Positions 28,313 through 36,315 of a stretch of DNA of 64,000 bases are shown here, piece after piece. The first letter of the stretch is position 1. Every line of letters begins with the position of its first letter. Position numbers and translations under genes: made by a program. Under the pieces are notes generated by a model. That model did not search any database, was not told the origin of the DNA, and saw nothing but the letters and a program-made list of their open reading frames with translations. Source of the stretch: Streptomyces sclerotialus (GTDB taxonomy: Bacteria; Actinomycetota; Actinomycetes; Streptomycetales; Streptomycetaceae); NCBI GenBank assembly GCA_000719105.1, contig JODX01000013.1, positions 103,928 to 167,927 of the forward strand, read 5' to 3'.

Positions 28313-29344
28313 TCAGCCCTCCTGGGAGCCGTGCAGAGTGGTCAGACCGTGCTCGATGAAGACGGGCACCAGGTCGCCGATCCGGTCGAAGCCGCGGCCG
28401 ACGGTCTGCCCGAGCGTGTAGCGGTAGTGGATGCCCTCCAGGATCACGGCGAGCTTGAACCAGGCGAACGCCGTGTACCAGGAGACCGCGGAGACGTCGC
28501 GCCCCGAGCGCGCGGCGTACCGCTCGACCAGCTCGGCCGGGTCCGGGTGCCCGGGGGCCGTGGCGGTCGTGGAGACGGGGGAGTCGGGCAGCCCGAGCGG
28601 CACGCTGTACATCACCAGCAGGCCCAGGTCCGTCAGCGGGTCCCCGAGGGTGGACATCTCCCAGTCGAGGATGGCGGCTATGCGGCCGTCCTCGCCCATG
28701 AGCACGTTGTCGAGCCGGTAGTCGCCGTGCACCACGGTGGCCGCGGGGGAGGCGGGCAGCTCGCGGCCGAGGGCGGCGTGCAGCTCGTCGATGCCGGCCA
28801 GCTCGCGGTTGCGGGACGCGTCGAGCTGCTTGCCCCAGCGCCGGAGCTGCCGGTCGAGGAAGCCCTCCGGACGGCCGAAGTCCGCGAGGCCCACCTCGGC
28901 GGGGTCCACCGCGTGCAGCTCGACGAGGGTGTCGACCAGCTCCAGTACGGCGTCGCGGGTGCGCTCCGGGCCGAGCGGGGCGAGCTGCTCGGCGGTGCGG
29001 TACGGGGTGCCCTCCACGAAGTCCATGACGTAGAAGGGCGCGCCGAGCACCTCCTCGTCCTCGCACAGCAGCACCGGCCGCGGCACGGGCACGTCCGTGG
29101 GGTGCAGGGCGCTGATCACACGGTGCTCGCGCTTCATGTCGTGCGCGGTCGCCAGCACATGGCCGAGCGGCGGCCGCCGGACGACCCACTTCCCGGTGCC
29201 GTCCGTGACCTCGTACGTGAGGTTGGACCGCCCGCCCTCGATCAGCCGACCGGTCAGGGGGCCGCTCACCAGGCCGGGCCGCTCGGTGTCGAGCAGGCCG
29301 CGCAGCCGGTCGAGATCGAGGCCTGGCGGGTGGTCAGGGCGCAT
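28313..29344 (-). CDS. APH-like phosphotransferase (LvaA / ACAD11 kinase-type)
   Basis: 343-residue aminoglycoside-phosphotransferase-fold kinase. Motifs: IEGGRSNLTYEVTDG (nucleotide loop), the lysine-equivalent region WVVRRPP, catalytic VVHGDYRLDNVLM and the metal-binding ILDWEMSTLGDPLTDLG. ATG at 29344 has AGGAG just before it; the palindrome 29382-29399 lies 38 bases upstream. It is the first gene of a two-gene operon with the ACAD10/11-like dehydrogenase. Antibiotic resistance is unlikely given this pairing; phosphorylation of a hydroxyacyl-CoA is the better hypothesis. Confidence 0.88.
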   Translation of the reverse strand: MRPDHPPGLDLDRLRGLLDTERPGLVSGPLTGRLIEGGRSNLTYEVTDGTGKWVVRRPPLGHVLATAHDMKREHRVISALHPTDVPVPRPVLLCEDEEVLGAPFYVMDFVEGTPYRTAEQLAPLGPERTRDAVLELVDTLVELHAVDPAEVGLADFGRPEGFLDRQLRRWGKQLDASRNRELAGIDELHAALGRELPASPAATVVHGDYRLDNVLMGEDGRIAAILDWEMSTLGDPLTDLGLLVMYSVPLGLPDSPVSTTATAPGHPDPAELVERYAARSGRDVSAVSWYTAFAWFKLAVILEGIHYRYTLGQTVGRGFDRIGDLVPVFIEHGLTTLHGSQEG

Positions 29345-29381
29345 CGTGGCTCCTACATGGGTGAAGGTGACCTTCCTCATG

Positions 29382-29399
29382 ATGCCGACTGGTCGGTAT
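29382..29399. promoter_or_regulatory. operator of hydroxyacid module (copy 2)
   Basis: ATGCCGACTGGTCGGTAT is a nearly perfect palindrome in promoter position for the kinase/ACAD operon. It matches the box at 23908-23925 at 14 of 18 positions. Confidence 0.75.
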
Positions 29400-29482
29400 G
29401 TCGTCCAGAGGGGGAGCCGGAAGTGACCGGGGTCTCGATGGGGGCGCCGGGGCACCCCCATCGGGCCGGGACCGGACGCGGG

Positions 29483-29779
29483 CTAGTGATCGTCCCAGTG
29501 GCCTTCGTGCGCCGCGTGCCGGTGCCCGTCGTGCAGATAGTCGTCGTGGTCGCCGTGCCGGACCGAGGCGTGGCCGCAGTCCGCGCCGTGCTGGTGCTCG
29601 TGCCCGGAGTGCGTGACGTGACCGCCGGGCTCGCACTCGTCCCAGTGACCGGAGTGTTCCCGGTGCAGATGCCCGTCGTGCGCGTAGTCGACGTGGTCGC
29701 CGTGCTGGACGGCGGTGTGCCCGCAGGTCGGGCCGTGCAGATGATCGTGAGTGGGGTGTTCCTGGTGAACGGTGGTCAT
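29483..29779 (-). CDS. histidine-rich putative metal-binding protein
   Basis: 98 residues, about a quarter His, with no signal peptide. It consists of two similar halves: HGPTCGHTAVQHGDHVDY then HGADCGHASVRHGDHDDY, each followed by a DGH-containing segment ending in GHW. Each half has one Cys in a (T/D)CGH motif. This is a typical zinc, nickel or copper buffering composition. Similar small proteins are often annotated as zinc-transport associated in actinobacteria, but no transporter gene is adjacent here. ATG at 29779 has GAAGGTGAG in front. No Zur box was recognised. Confidence 0.75.
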   Translation of the reverse strand: MTTVHQEHPTHDHLHGPTCGHTAVQHGDHVDYAHDGHLHREHSGHWDECEPGGHVTHSGHEHQHGADCGHASVRHGDHDDYLHDGHRHAAHEGHWDDH

Positions 29780-29907
29780 AGTGCTCACCTTCAGGGGTAC
29801 GGGGTGGGGACGTCTCCCAGGCTAGTCACAGCAGTAGCGTGATCGTCATGCTTTGGTGCGGTGCGCCCGGTTTGCGTCACGCTCGAACAACCCGGAGGGT
29901 CGAAGAC

Positions 29908-30840
29908 ATGAAGGCGATCACTTACAGCCGGTACGGCGGACCGGAGGTCCTGGAGTACGGGGACGTGCGCGAACCCAAGCTCGGACCGGACATGGTGCTG
30001 GTGAAGGTGCGCGCTGCGGCTGTGAACCCCGTGGACTGGAAGTGCCGCGAAGGCTACCTGGACCAGGCCCTGGAGGCGGTCTTCCCGGTGATTCCTGGCT
30101 GGGACGTGTCCGGAGTGGTGGAGCGGACCGGCGGCGCCGTCCCGGAGTTCGTGCCCGGCGACGAGGTCATCGGCTATGTGCGCGAGGACTTCCTCTCCCG
30201 CGGGACCTTCGCCGAGTACGTCGCCGCACCGGTCCGCACGCTGGCCCGCAAACCGCCGAACCTCTCCTTCGAGGAGGCGGCCGGCCTGCCCCTGGTCGGG
30301 CTCACCGCCTACCAGGCGCTCACCGAGGTGCTCGACGTACGGAAGGGCGAGATCGTCCTCGTCAGCGCGGCCGCGGGCGGCGTCGGCTCCCTGGCGGTCC
30401 AGATCGCCCGGCACCTCGGCGCCCGCGTGATCGGCACCGCGAGCGAGCGCAACCACGACTTCGTACGGAGCCTCGGCGGCGAGCCGGTCGAGTACGGCGA
30501 GGGCCTCGTCGACCGCGTACGGGCCCTGGCGCCGATCGGCGTGGACGCGGCCTTCGACGTGATCGGCGGCGACTCGCTGAAGGAGTTCGCCGAGGTCCTG
30601 GCCCCGGAGGGCCGGATCGCCTCCATCTCGGACCCGGCCGTCACCGAGCACGGCGGCCAGTACTGGTTCGTCCGCCCCGATCCGGCCGACCTCCAGCGCC
30701 TGTCCGACCTGGCCGCCGAGGGAGTGATCTCGGTACATGTGTCGGACACGTTCCCCTTGGAACGGGCCGCCGAGGCACACCGCCTGAACCAGGAGGGCCG
30801 TACCCGGGGCAAGATCGTGGTCACGGTGGACCGACACTGA
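29908..30840 (+). CDS. NADP-dependent quinone-type oxidoreductase
   Basis: 310-residue zinc-free medium-chain dehydrogenase/reductase of the quinone oxidoreductase group. Features: KAITYSRYGGPEVLEYGDV at the N-terminus, AAAVNPVDWKCREGY, and the nucleotide-binding VSAAAGGVGSLAVQIARHLG. No zinc-ligand cysteines. It probably reduces quinones or enones with NADPH. ATG at 29908 has CCGGAGGG ahead. Monocistronic, divergent from the His-rich gene, and followed by a hexanucleotide repeat. Confidence 0.88.
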   Translation: MKAITYSRYGGPEVLEYGDVREPKLGPDMVLVKVRAAAVNPVDWKCREGYLDQALEAVFPVIPGWDVSGVVERTGGAVPEFVPGDEVIGYVREDFLSRGTFAEYVAAPVRTLARKPPNLSFEEAAGLPLVGLTAYQALTEVLDVRKGEIVLVSAAAGGVGSLAVQIARHLGARVIGTASERNHDFVRSLGGEPVEYGEGLVDRVRALAPIGVDAAFDVIGGDSLKEFAEVLAPEGRIASISDPAVTEHGGQYWFVRPDPADLQRLSDLAAEGVISVHVSDTFPLERAAEAHRLNQEGRTRGKIVVTVDRH

Positions 30841-30868
30841 CATTGACATTGACATTGACATTGACACT
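30833..30868 (+). repeat. hexanucleotide tandem repeat at gene end
   Basis: GACACT, four GACATT and GACACT in a row start in the last codons of the oxidoreductase and run into the intergenic region. Confidence 0.9.
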
Positions 30869-30902
30869 GACGCCGGGCCCGGCACCGGCGCGCCTGTGCC
30901 CC

Positions 30903-31211
30903 TCAGATCACCAGGGCCGCCGCACACACGGCCAGTGCGATCGTGCACAGGGCGGCCGCGCCTGCTGCGCGCGGGGTGAGCGCCGCCGGGCGCGGCGCGG
31001 CCAGGGTGCGGATCCGCGACTGGGCGAGGAGCAGGAACCCCAGCCACAGCGCCGCGCACAGGGCGCACGCCACGACACCGGTCGCCGAGCCCCCGCCGGC
31101 CAGCGCGGTCTTCACGGCCAGCACCGCGGCGACGGTGCACGCCAGCGTCGTACGCCGCCACGCGAGCCGCGTACGCTCCGGCTGCAGCCCCGGATCCCGC
31201 GCGTCGCTCAC
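30903..31211 (-). CDS. DUF202 family membrane protein
   Basis: 102 residues with three hydrophobic helices after a short N-terminus containing PERTRLAWRRTTLACTVAAV, the DUF202 signature. GTG at 31211 lies 11 bases after the stop of another DUF202 gene. With the NUDIX gene upstream the three form a tightly packed operon. Molecular function of DUF202 proteins is unknown. Confidence 0.82.
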   Translation of the reverse strand: MSDARDPGLQPERTRLAWRRTTLACTVAAVLAVKTALAGGGSATGVVACALCAALWLGFLLLAQSRIRTLAAPRPAALTPRAAGAAALCTIALAVCAAALVI

Positions 31212-31222
31212 GTCCTCGTCCT

Positions 31223-31624
31223 TCAGCTCTCCCACCCCAGCAGCACCACGACGGCCATGGCGACGGCGACCACGGCCACGACCACGGCGAGCAGGGCGGG
31301 GAACCGCGACACGGGCAGGTCCTCGCCCCGCCGCATCGCCCGCTCGACCCGCACCCAGTGGTTGACCGCGCGCAGCGAACACAGCACACCGGTGGTCAGC
31401 AGGGCGAGGGCGAGACCCACCCGCCAGCCCCACCGCAGGTCCGGCAGGAACTGGTCCACCGCGAAGCCCCCGCCGATCAGCGCGAGCGCGGTCCGCAGCC
31501 AGGCGAGGAAGGTCCGCTCGTTCGCCAGCGAGAACCGGTAGTCGGGCGTCGTGCCCTCCTCACGGATCTCCCGGGGCACGAACCACAGCCGGACGGAGCG
31601 CGGAAGCCTCGAGAACCCCCTCAC
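31223..31624 (-). CDS. YidH-type DUF202 membrane protein
   Basis: 133 residues. Features: VPREIREEGTTPDYRFSLAN, then the signature ANERTFLAWLRTALALIGGG, and three hydrophobic helices. YidH and its paralogue are often neighbours, as here with the gene at 30903. GTG at 31624 overlaps the NUDIX stop as GTGA, so translation is probably coupled. Inner membrane; biochemical role unknown. Confidence 0.85.
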   Translation of the reverse strand: MRGFSRLPRSVRLWFVPREIREEGTTPDYRFSLANERTFLAWLRTALALIGGGFAVDQFLPDLRWGWRVGLALALLTTGVLCSLRAVNHWVRVERAMRRGEDLPVSRFPALLAVVVAVVAVAMAVVVLLGWES

Positions 31625-32157
31625 GGGCGGTGACCGTCGTACGCCTTGAGCCGCTCGTACGCGGCCAGCCCGTCCGGCACCCACTCCCACCGGCCCTCGC
31701 TCCCGCCCTCGCCGAGCCGCAGCTTCACCTCGTCCTCCGTCAGGAAGGCGTGCCAGGCGACCTCCTCCGCCTGCGGGTCCACCGGCAGCTCGCAGCGCAC
31801 CTCGTACACGGCGGACCACCACGCCCCGCCGGCGCCGTCGTCGTACAGGAACTTGAACAGGAACGTCGGCCTGGGCAGCCCGCTCACGCCCAGTTCCTCC
31901 TCGGCCTCGCGGTGGGCCGCGTCGTCGTAGGACTCGCCCGCGCCGACGACACCGCCGACGAACATGTCGTACCGGGACGGGAAGACCGGCTTCGTCGGGG
32001 TGCGGCGGTGGACGAAGATCCGCCCCTCCGCGTCGCGCACCAGGACGAAGGCACAGCGGTGACGCAGCCCGCGCGCGTACGCCTCCCCCCTGGGCCGCTG
32101 CCCGATGACCCGGTCGTCCTCGTCCACGATGTCGATGATCTCCTCGGCGGCACTCAT
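31621..32157 (-). CDS. NUDIX hydrolase
   Basis: 178 residues. The NUDIX box spans GGVVGAGESYDDAAHREAEE followed by ELGV at about residues 69-92, with REAEEELG holding the metal-binding glutamates. The rest resembles the isopentenyl-diphosphate isomerase-like subgroup: AFVLVRDAEGRIFVHRRTPT with a mid-protein FPSRYDMFVGG. It hydrolyses a nucleoside-diphosphate derivative or related pyrophosphate; substrate unknown. ATG at 32157. First gene of a three-gene operon with two DUF202 proteins. Confidence 0.88.
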   Translation of the reverse strand: MSAAEEIIDIVDEDDRVIGQRPRGEAYARGLRHRCAFVLVRDAEGRIFVHRRTPTKPVFPSRYDMFVGGVVGAGESYDDAAHREAEEELGVSGLPRPTFLFKFLYDDGAGGAWWSAVYEVRCELPVDPQAEEVAWHAFLTEDEVKLRLGEGGSEGRWEWVPDGLAAYERLKAYDGHRP

Positions 32158-32328
32158 GGGCCCATCCAATCAAGAGCGTCCGACAGCCCGGCCACCCGAT
32201 CGTGGCGAACGCACGCAGCCGAACCGTTGACTGACCCCCCGCCCGTACCGAAGGATGCCGTCCCGAAGTCGCTGACCGACCGGTAACAACGCCCGGTCCG
32301 GTCCGTGCTGACCCGAGAGGACGGCTCC

Positions 32329-33984
32329 ATGGCGTACGACGCAGATGTGATCGTGATCGGGGCGGGGCTCGCCGGTCTGGCGGCGACCGCGGAACTCGTC
32401 GACGCGGGCCGCTCGGTGATCCTCCTCGACCAGGAGCCGGAGCAGTCGCTGGGCGGCCAGGCGTTCTGGTCCTTCGGCGGGCTCTTCTTCGTGGACTCGC
32501 CCGAGCAGCGCCGGCTGCGCATCCGGGACAGCCACGCGCTCGCCCTCCAGGACTGGCTGGGCACGGCCGCCTTCGACCGGCCCGAGGACCACTGGCCGCG
32601 CAAGTGGGCCGAGGCGTACCTCGACTTCGCGGCCGGCGAGAAGCGCGCCTGGCTGCACCGGCAGGGCGTGCGGTTCTTCCCGGTGGTGGGCTGGGCGGAG
32701 CGCGGCGGCTACGACGCCACCGGGCACGGCAACTCCGTGCCCCGCTTCCACATCACGTGGGGGACCGGGCCGGGCCTGCTGGACCCCTTCGTGCGACGGG
32801 TGCGGGCGGGCGTGGACCGAGGGCTGGTGCAGCTCCGCTTCCGGCACCGCGTCACCGGGCTGTCCCGCAGCGCGGGCGCCGTCGACACCGTCACCGGGGA
32901 GGTCCTTGAGCCCTCCGGCGTCCAGCGCGGGAAGGCCAGCAGCCGCACCGTGACCGGCGCGTTCGAGCTCCGGGCGCAGGCGGTGATCGTCACCTCCGGC
33001 GGCATCGGCGGCAACCACGACCTCGTCCGCGCCCACTGGCCGAAGCGGCTCGGCACCCCGCCCGAGCGGATGGTGGCCGGCGTGCCCGCCCACGTCGACG
33101 GGAAGATGCTCGGCATCGCGGAGCAGGCGGGCGCCCACCTCATCAACCGCGACCGGATGTGGCACTACACCGAGGGCCTGCACAACTGGAACCCCATCTG
33201 GGAGAACCACGGCATCCGCATCCTGCCCGGCCCCTCGTCGCTGTGGCTGGACGCCCGCGGCAGACGCCTCCCCGTACCGCTGTTCCCGGGCTTCGACACC
33301 CTCGGCACCCTGGAGCACATCATGGGCACCGGGTACGACCACACCTGGTTCGTGCTCGACCAGAAGATCATCGGCAAGGAGTTCACGCTCTCCGGCTCCG
33401 AGCAGAACCCCGACCTGACCGGGAAGTCCGTCCGGGGCGTCCTCGACCGGGCGCGCGCCGACGTCGCCGGCCCGGTGAGGGCCTTCATGGACCACGGCGT
33501 CGACTTCGTCGTCGAGAAGGACCTGCCCGCGCTCGTCCGCGGGATGAACGCCCTCACCGACGAGCCCTTGATCGACGAGGCCGAACTACGCCGTGAGATC
33601 GTCGCCCGCGACCGCGAGGTCAGAAACCCCTTCACCAAGGACCTCCAGGTCATGGCGGTCCGCAGTGCCCGCGGCTACCTCGGCGACCGGCTGATCCGCA
33701 CCGCCGCCCCGCACCGGATCCTCGACCCGAAGGCGGGCCCGCTGATCGCCGTCCGTCTGAACATCCTCACCCGCAAGACCCTCGGCGGACTGGAGACGGA
33801 CCTCTCCTCGCGCGTCCTCACCGAGGGCGGCGATCCCCTGGAGGGCGTGTACGCGGCGGGCGAGGCGGCCGGGTTCGGCGGGGGCGGTGTCCACGGGTAC
33901 CGGTCGCTGGAGGGCACGTTCCTGGGCGGCTGCCTGTTCTCGGGCCGTACGGCGGGCCGGGCGGCGGCGAAGGCGGTCGGCTGA
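32329..33984 (+). CDS. FAD-binding dehydrogenase (KstD/fumarate reductase-like)
   Basis: 551-residue flavoprotein. The N-terminal FAD motif VIVIGAGLAGLAATAELVDAG is followed by GGQAFWSFGG. The C-terminal FAD contact is YAAGEAAGFGGGGVHGYRSL, then EGTFLGGCLFSGR. It belongs to the flavoprotein group of 3-ketosteroid 1-dehydrogenases and fumarate reductases; the substrate cannot be assigned. No signal peptide. ATG at 32329 follows GAGAGG. Convergent with the gluconate permease, separated by a strong hairpin. Confidence 0.88.
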   Translation: MAYDADVIVIGAGLAGLAATAELVDAGRSVILLDQEPEQSLGGQAFWSFGGLFFVDSPEQRRLRIRDSHALALQDWLGTAAFDRPEDHWPRKWAEAYLDFAAGEKRAWLHRQGVRFFPVVGWAERGGYDATGHGNSVPRFHITWGTGPGLLDPFVRRVRAGVDRGLVQLRFRHRVTGLSRSAGAVDTVTGEVLEPSGVQRGKASSRTVTGAFELRAQAVIVTSGGIGGNHDLVRAHWPKRLGTPPERMVAGVPAHVDGKMLGIAEQAGAHLINRDRMWHYTEGLHNWNPIWENHGIRILPGPSSLWLDARGRRLPVPLFPGFDTLGTLEHIMGTGYDHTWFVLDQKIIGKEFTLSGSEQNPDLTGKSVRGVLDRARADVAGPVRAFMDHGVDFVVEKDLPALVRGMNALTDEPLIDEAELRREIVARDREVRNPFTKDLQVMAVRSARGYLGDRLIRTAAPHRILDPKAGPLIAVRLNILTRKTLGGLETDLSSRVLTEGGDPLEGVYAAGEAAGFGGGGVHGYRSLEGTFLGGCLFSGRTAGRAAAKAVG

Positions 33985-34023
33985 ACCGCTGTACGGGCGG
34001 AAGGCCGTACGGGCGCAAGCGAG

Positions 34024-34058
34024 CGGGCCCGGGCACCGATGACCGGTTCCCGGGCCCG
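34024..34058. terminator. bidirectional terminator hairpin
   Basis: CGGGCCCGGG and CCCGGGCCCG form a perfect 10-bp stem with a 15-base loop between the convergent flavoprotein and gntP genes. Confidence 0.8.
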
Positions 34059-34090
34059 AAGGCGACAGACGTTCCTGTACGGGATCCGCG

Positions 34091-35497
34091 CTAGATCACC
34101 AAGGACAGCAGCAGGACCAGCGCGCCCGCGACCACGGAGATGATGCACTCCATCACCGACCAGGTCTTCAGGTTCTGCCCGACGCTGACCCCGAAGTACT
34201 CCTTGATCAGCCAGAAGCCGGCGTCGTTCACATGGCTCAGGAAGACCGAGCCCGCGCCGATGGCCAGCACCAGCAGGGCGGCGTGCGTGGTCGACATGTC
34301 GGCCGCGAGCGGTGCGACGAGGCCGGCCGCCGAGATGGTGGCCACGGTCGCCGAACCGGTCGCCAGGCGGATCGCCACCGCGATCAGCCAGGCCAGCAGG
34401 ATCGCCGGGATCGACCAGTCCTTGGAGATGTCCAGGACCATCTGGCCGACGCCCGAGTCGATCAGGGTCTGCTTGAAGCCGCCGCCGGCGCCGACGATGA
34501 GCAGGATGCCCGCGATCGGGGCGAGGGACTTCTCGACGGTCTCGGAGAGCCGTCCCTTGCTGAACCCGGCCGGGCGGCCCATGGTGAACAGGGCGACCAG
34601 CACGGACGCGAGCAGGGCGATCATCGGCGAGCCGATCACGTCGAAGATGCGCTGCACGGAGTTCTCGGGGTCGTCGATGACGATGTCGACCAGCGCCTTG
34701 GCCAGCATCAGCACGACCGGCAGCAGCATGGTGAACAGGGTGGCCCCGAAGCTGGGGCGGCGGCCCGTCTTCTCGAGCTCGTCGGAGGTACCCGGCTCGA
34801 TCATCCGCTCGGGCGCCGGGACGTCCACCCAGCGGGCGGCGACCTTGGAGAACACCGGACCGGCGATGATCACCGTCGGGATGGCGACCAGCACACCGAG
34901 GGCGAGGGTGATACCGAGGTCGGCCCCGACCGCGTCGACCGCGGCCAGCGGGCCGGGGTGCGGGGGCACCAGACCGTGCATCACGGACAGACCGGCGAGC
35001 GCCGGGATGCCGATCCGCATCAGCGAGTAGTTGCCGCGCTTGGCGACCATCATCACGACCGGGATCAGCAGTACGACGCCGACCTCGAAGAACAGCGGCA
35101 GACCGATCACCGAGGCGATCAGCACCATCGCCCACGGCATCGAGCGGCCGCCGGCCTTCCTGAGGATCGTGTCGACGATCTGGTCGGCGCCGCCGGAGTC
35201 CGCGAGCAGCTTGCCGAGGATCGCGCCCAGGGCGATGAGGACACCGACACCGGAGACGGTGGAGCCGAGTCCGCTGGTGAAGCTGCTGATGACCTTGTCC
35301 AGGGGGGCACCGGCCGCGGCGCCGAGCGCCAGCGAGCCGATCGTCAGGGACAGGAAGGCGTGCAGCTTGAACTTGGTGATGAGCAGCACGATGACGGCGA
35401 TGCCCACCAGGACGGCGACGCCCAGCTGAGCGTGGCCCGCCGAAGTGATCGGTTCGGCGGTGTCCGCTGCCAGCATCTCGACGCTGAGTCTGGTCAC
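34091..35497 (-). CDS. gntP: gluconate permease (GntP family)
   Basis: 468-residue inner-membrane gluconate:proton symporter, about 12-14 helices. Conserved segments: VLIALGAILGKLLADSGGAD, GLPLFFEVGVVLLIPV, GLSVMHGLVPPHPGPLAAV, ATGSATVATISAAG and LSHVNDAGFWLIKEYFG. GTG at 35497 has AAGGGA ahead. Lies downstream of gluconokinase on the same strand (153-base gap) with a divergent GntR gene, the usual gluconate-use arrangement: import, phosphorylation to 6-phosphogluconate, and repression. Confidence 0.93.
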   Translation of the reverse strand: MTRLSVEMLAADTAEPITSAGHAQLGVAVLVGIAVIVLLITKFKLHAFLSLTIGSLALGAAAGAPLDKVISSFTSGLGSTVSGVGVLIALGAILGKLLADSGGADQIVDTILRKAGGRSMPWAMVLIASVIGLPLFFEVGVVLLIPVVMMVAKRGNYSLMRIGIPALAGLSVMHGLVPPHPGPLAAVDAVGADLGITLALGVLVAIPTVIIAGPVFSKVAARWVDVPAPERMIEPGTSDELEKTGRRPSFGATLFTMLLPVVLMLAKALVDIVIDDPENSVQRIFDVIGSPMIALLASVLVALFTMGRPAGFSKGRLSETVEKSLAPIAGILLIVGAGGGFKQTLIDSGVGQMVLDISKDWSIPAILLAWLIAVAIRLATGSATVATISAAGLVAPLAADMSTTHAALLVLAIGAGSVFLSHVNDAGFWLIKEYFGVSVGQNLKTWSVMECIISVVAGALVLLLSLVI

Positions 35498-35650
35498 GGT
35501 GAATCCCTTGCGTGTACGGGGAGGGGGAGGTGAGGGGGAGGCGGCGGGCCTGCCGAGTGGTCGAACGACGTTCGGCCCGTCGAGCAATACGGGGATACTC
35601 AGAGGGCTGAGGTGTACTCCCTGCCGCTTCCTGGTCGGCCCTGCCGGGCC

Positions 35651-36169
35651 TTACGAAGCGGGCCGGTCGAGCTCGCCCAGCGCGGCGACGGCCCGCTCGG
35701 CGATCTCCTCGGGGCCGCCCGAGACGTCGACCGCGACGCCGGCCTCGTCCGCCTCCAGCGGCTCGAGGGTGGCGAACTGGGAGTCCAGCAGGGCCGTCGG
35801 CATGAAGTGGCCCTGCCGCTTGCCCATCCGGTCCTCGATGAGCGCCCGGTCGCCGCTGAGGTGCACGAAGACGAGGTCCGGCGCGGCCGTCCGCAACCGG
35901 TCCCGGTAGCTGCGCTTGAGCGCCGAGCAGCTCACCACCCCACCGAGCCCGGCCCGCTCACGGGCCCAGGCGCCGATGGCGTCCAGCCACGGCCCGCGGT
36001 CCGTGTCGTCCAGGGGGGTCCCGGCCGACATCTTGGCGATGTTGGCCTCCGGGTGGAAGTCGTCGCCCTCGGCGTACGGAACGCCGAGCCGGGACGCGAG
36101 CAGGGGGCCGATCGTGGTCTTGCCGGTCCCTGCCACACCCATGACCACGACGACGTGGGGGGTACGCAT
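35651..36169 (-). CDS. gntK: gluconokinase
   Basis: 172-residue P-loop kinase that phosphorylates gluconate to 6-phosphogluconate for the pentose phosphate pathway. Walker A GVAGTGKTTIG; substrate loop GDDFHPEANIAKMSAGTPLDD; SCSALKRSYRDRLR; the lid GKRQGHFMPTALLDSQF. Length is typical of the GntK family. ATG at 36169, followed downstream by gntP. The promoter region shared with gntR holds the palindrome 36271-36281. Confidence 0.95.
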   Translation of the reverse strand: MRTPHVVVVMGVAGTGKTTIGPLLASRLGVPYAEGDDFHPEANIAKMSAGTPLDDTDRGPWLDAIGAWARERAGLGGVVSCSALKRSYRDRLRTAAPDLVFVHLSGDRALIEDRMGKRQGHFMPTALLDSQFATLEPLEADEAGVAVDVSGGPEEIAERAVAALGELDRPAS

Positions 36170-36270
36170 GAACTACCTCGCTGTGCTGTCTTCGTCGACA
36201 TCGGACGCCATCTGGCGTCCAGCACACTGAAACCCATTAGGTACGACAAATTCAAGACCCTGTGACAAAT

Positions 36271-36281
36271 AAGTCTGACTT
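36271..36281. promoter_or_regulatory. candidate GntR operator in gntK-gntR divergent region
   Basis: AAGTCTGACTT is a perfect 5-1-5 palindrome with the GTC-N-GAC core usual for FCD-class GntR repressors. It lies 35 bases before gntR and about 100 before gntK. Confidence 0.6.
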
Positions 36282-36315
36282 TTTCTCGCCGCGGCCTGCT
36301 CGTACTCTGATCCTC

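Noticed and set aside
28313..29344. Aminoglycoside resistance gene
   Set aside because: The fold matches, but the operon with an ACAD10/11-like dehydrogenase and the acyl-CoA ligase regulon makes a metabolic kinase much more likely.
2180..32285. TACCGGTCGGT shared by 2180-2190 and the complement of 32275-32285 as a common operator
   Set aside because: Only 11 bases match, they are GC-rich, and the second copy has poor symmetry outside the core, so chance is plausible.
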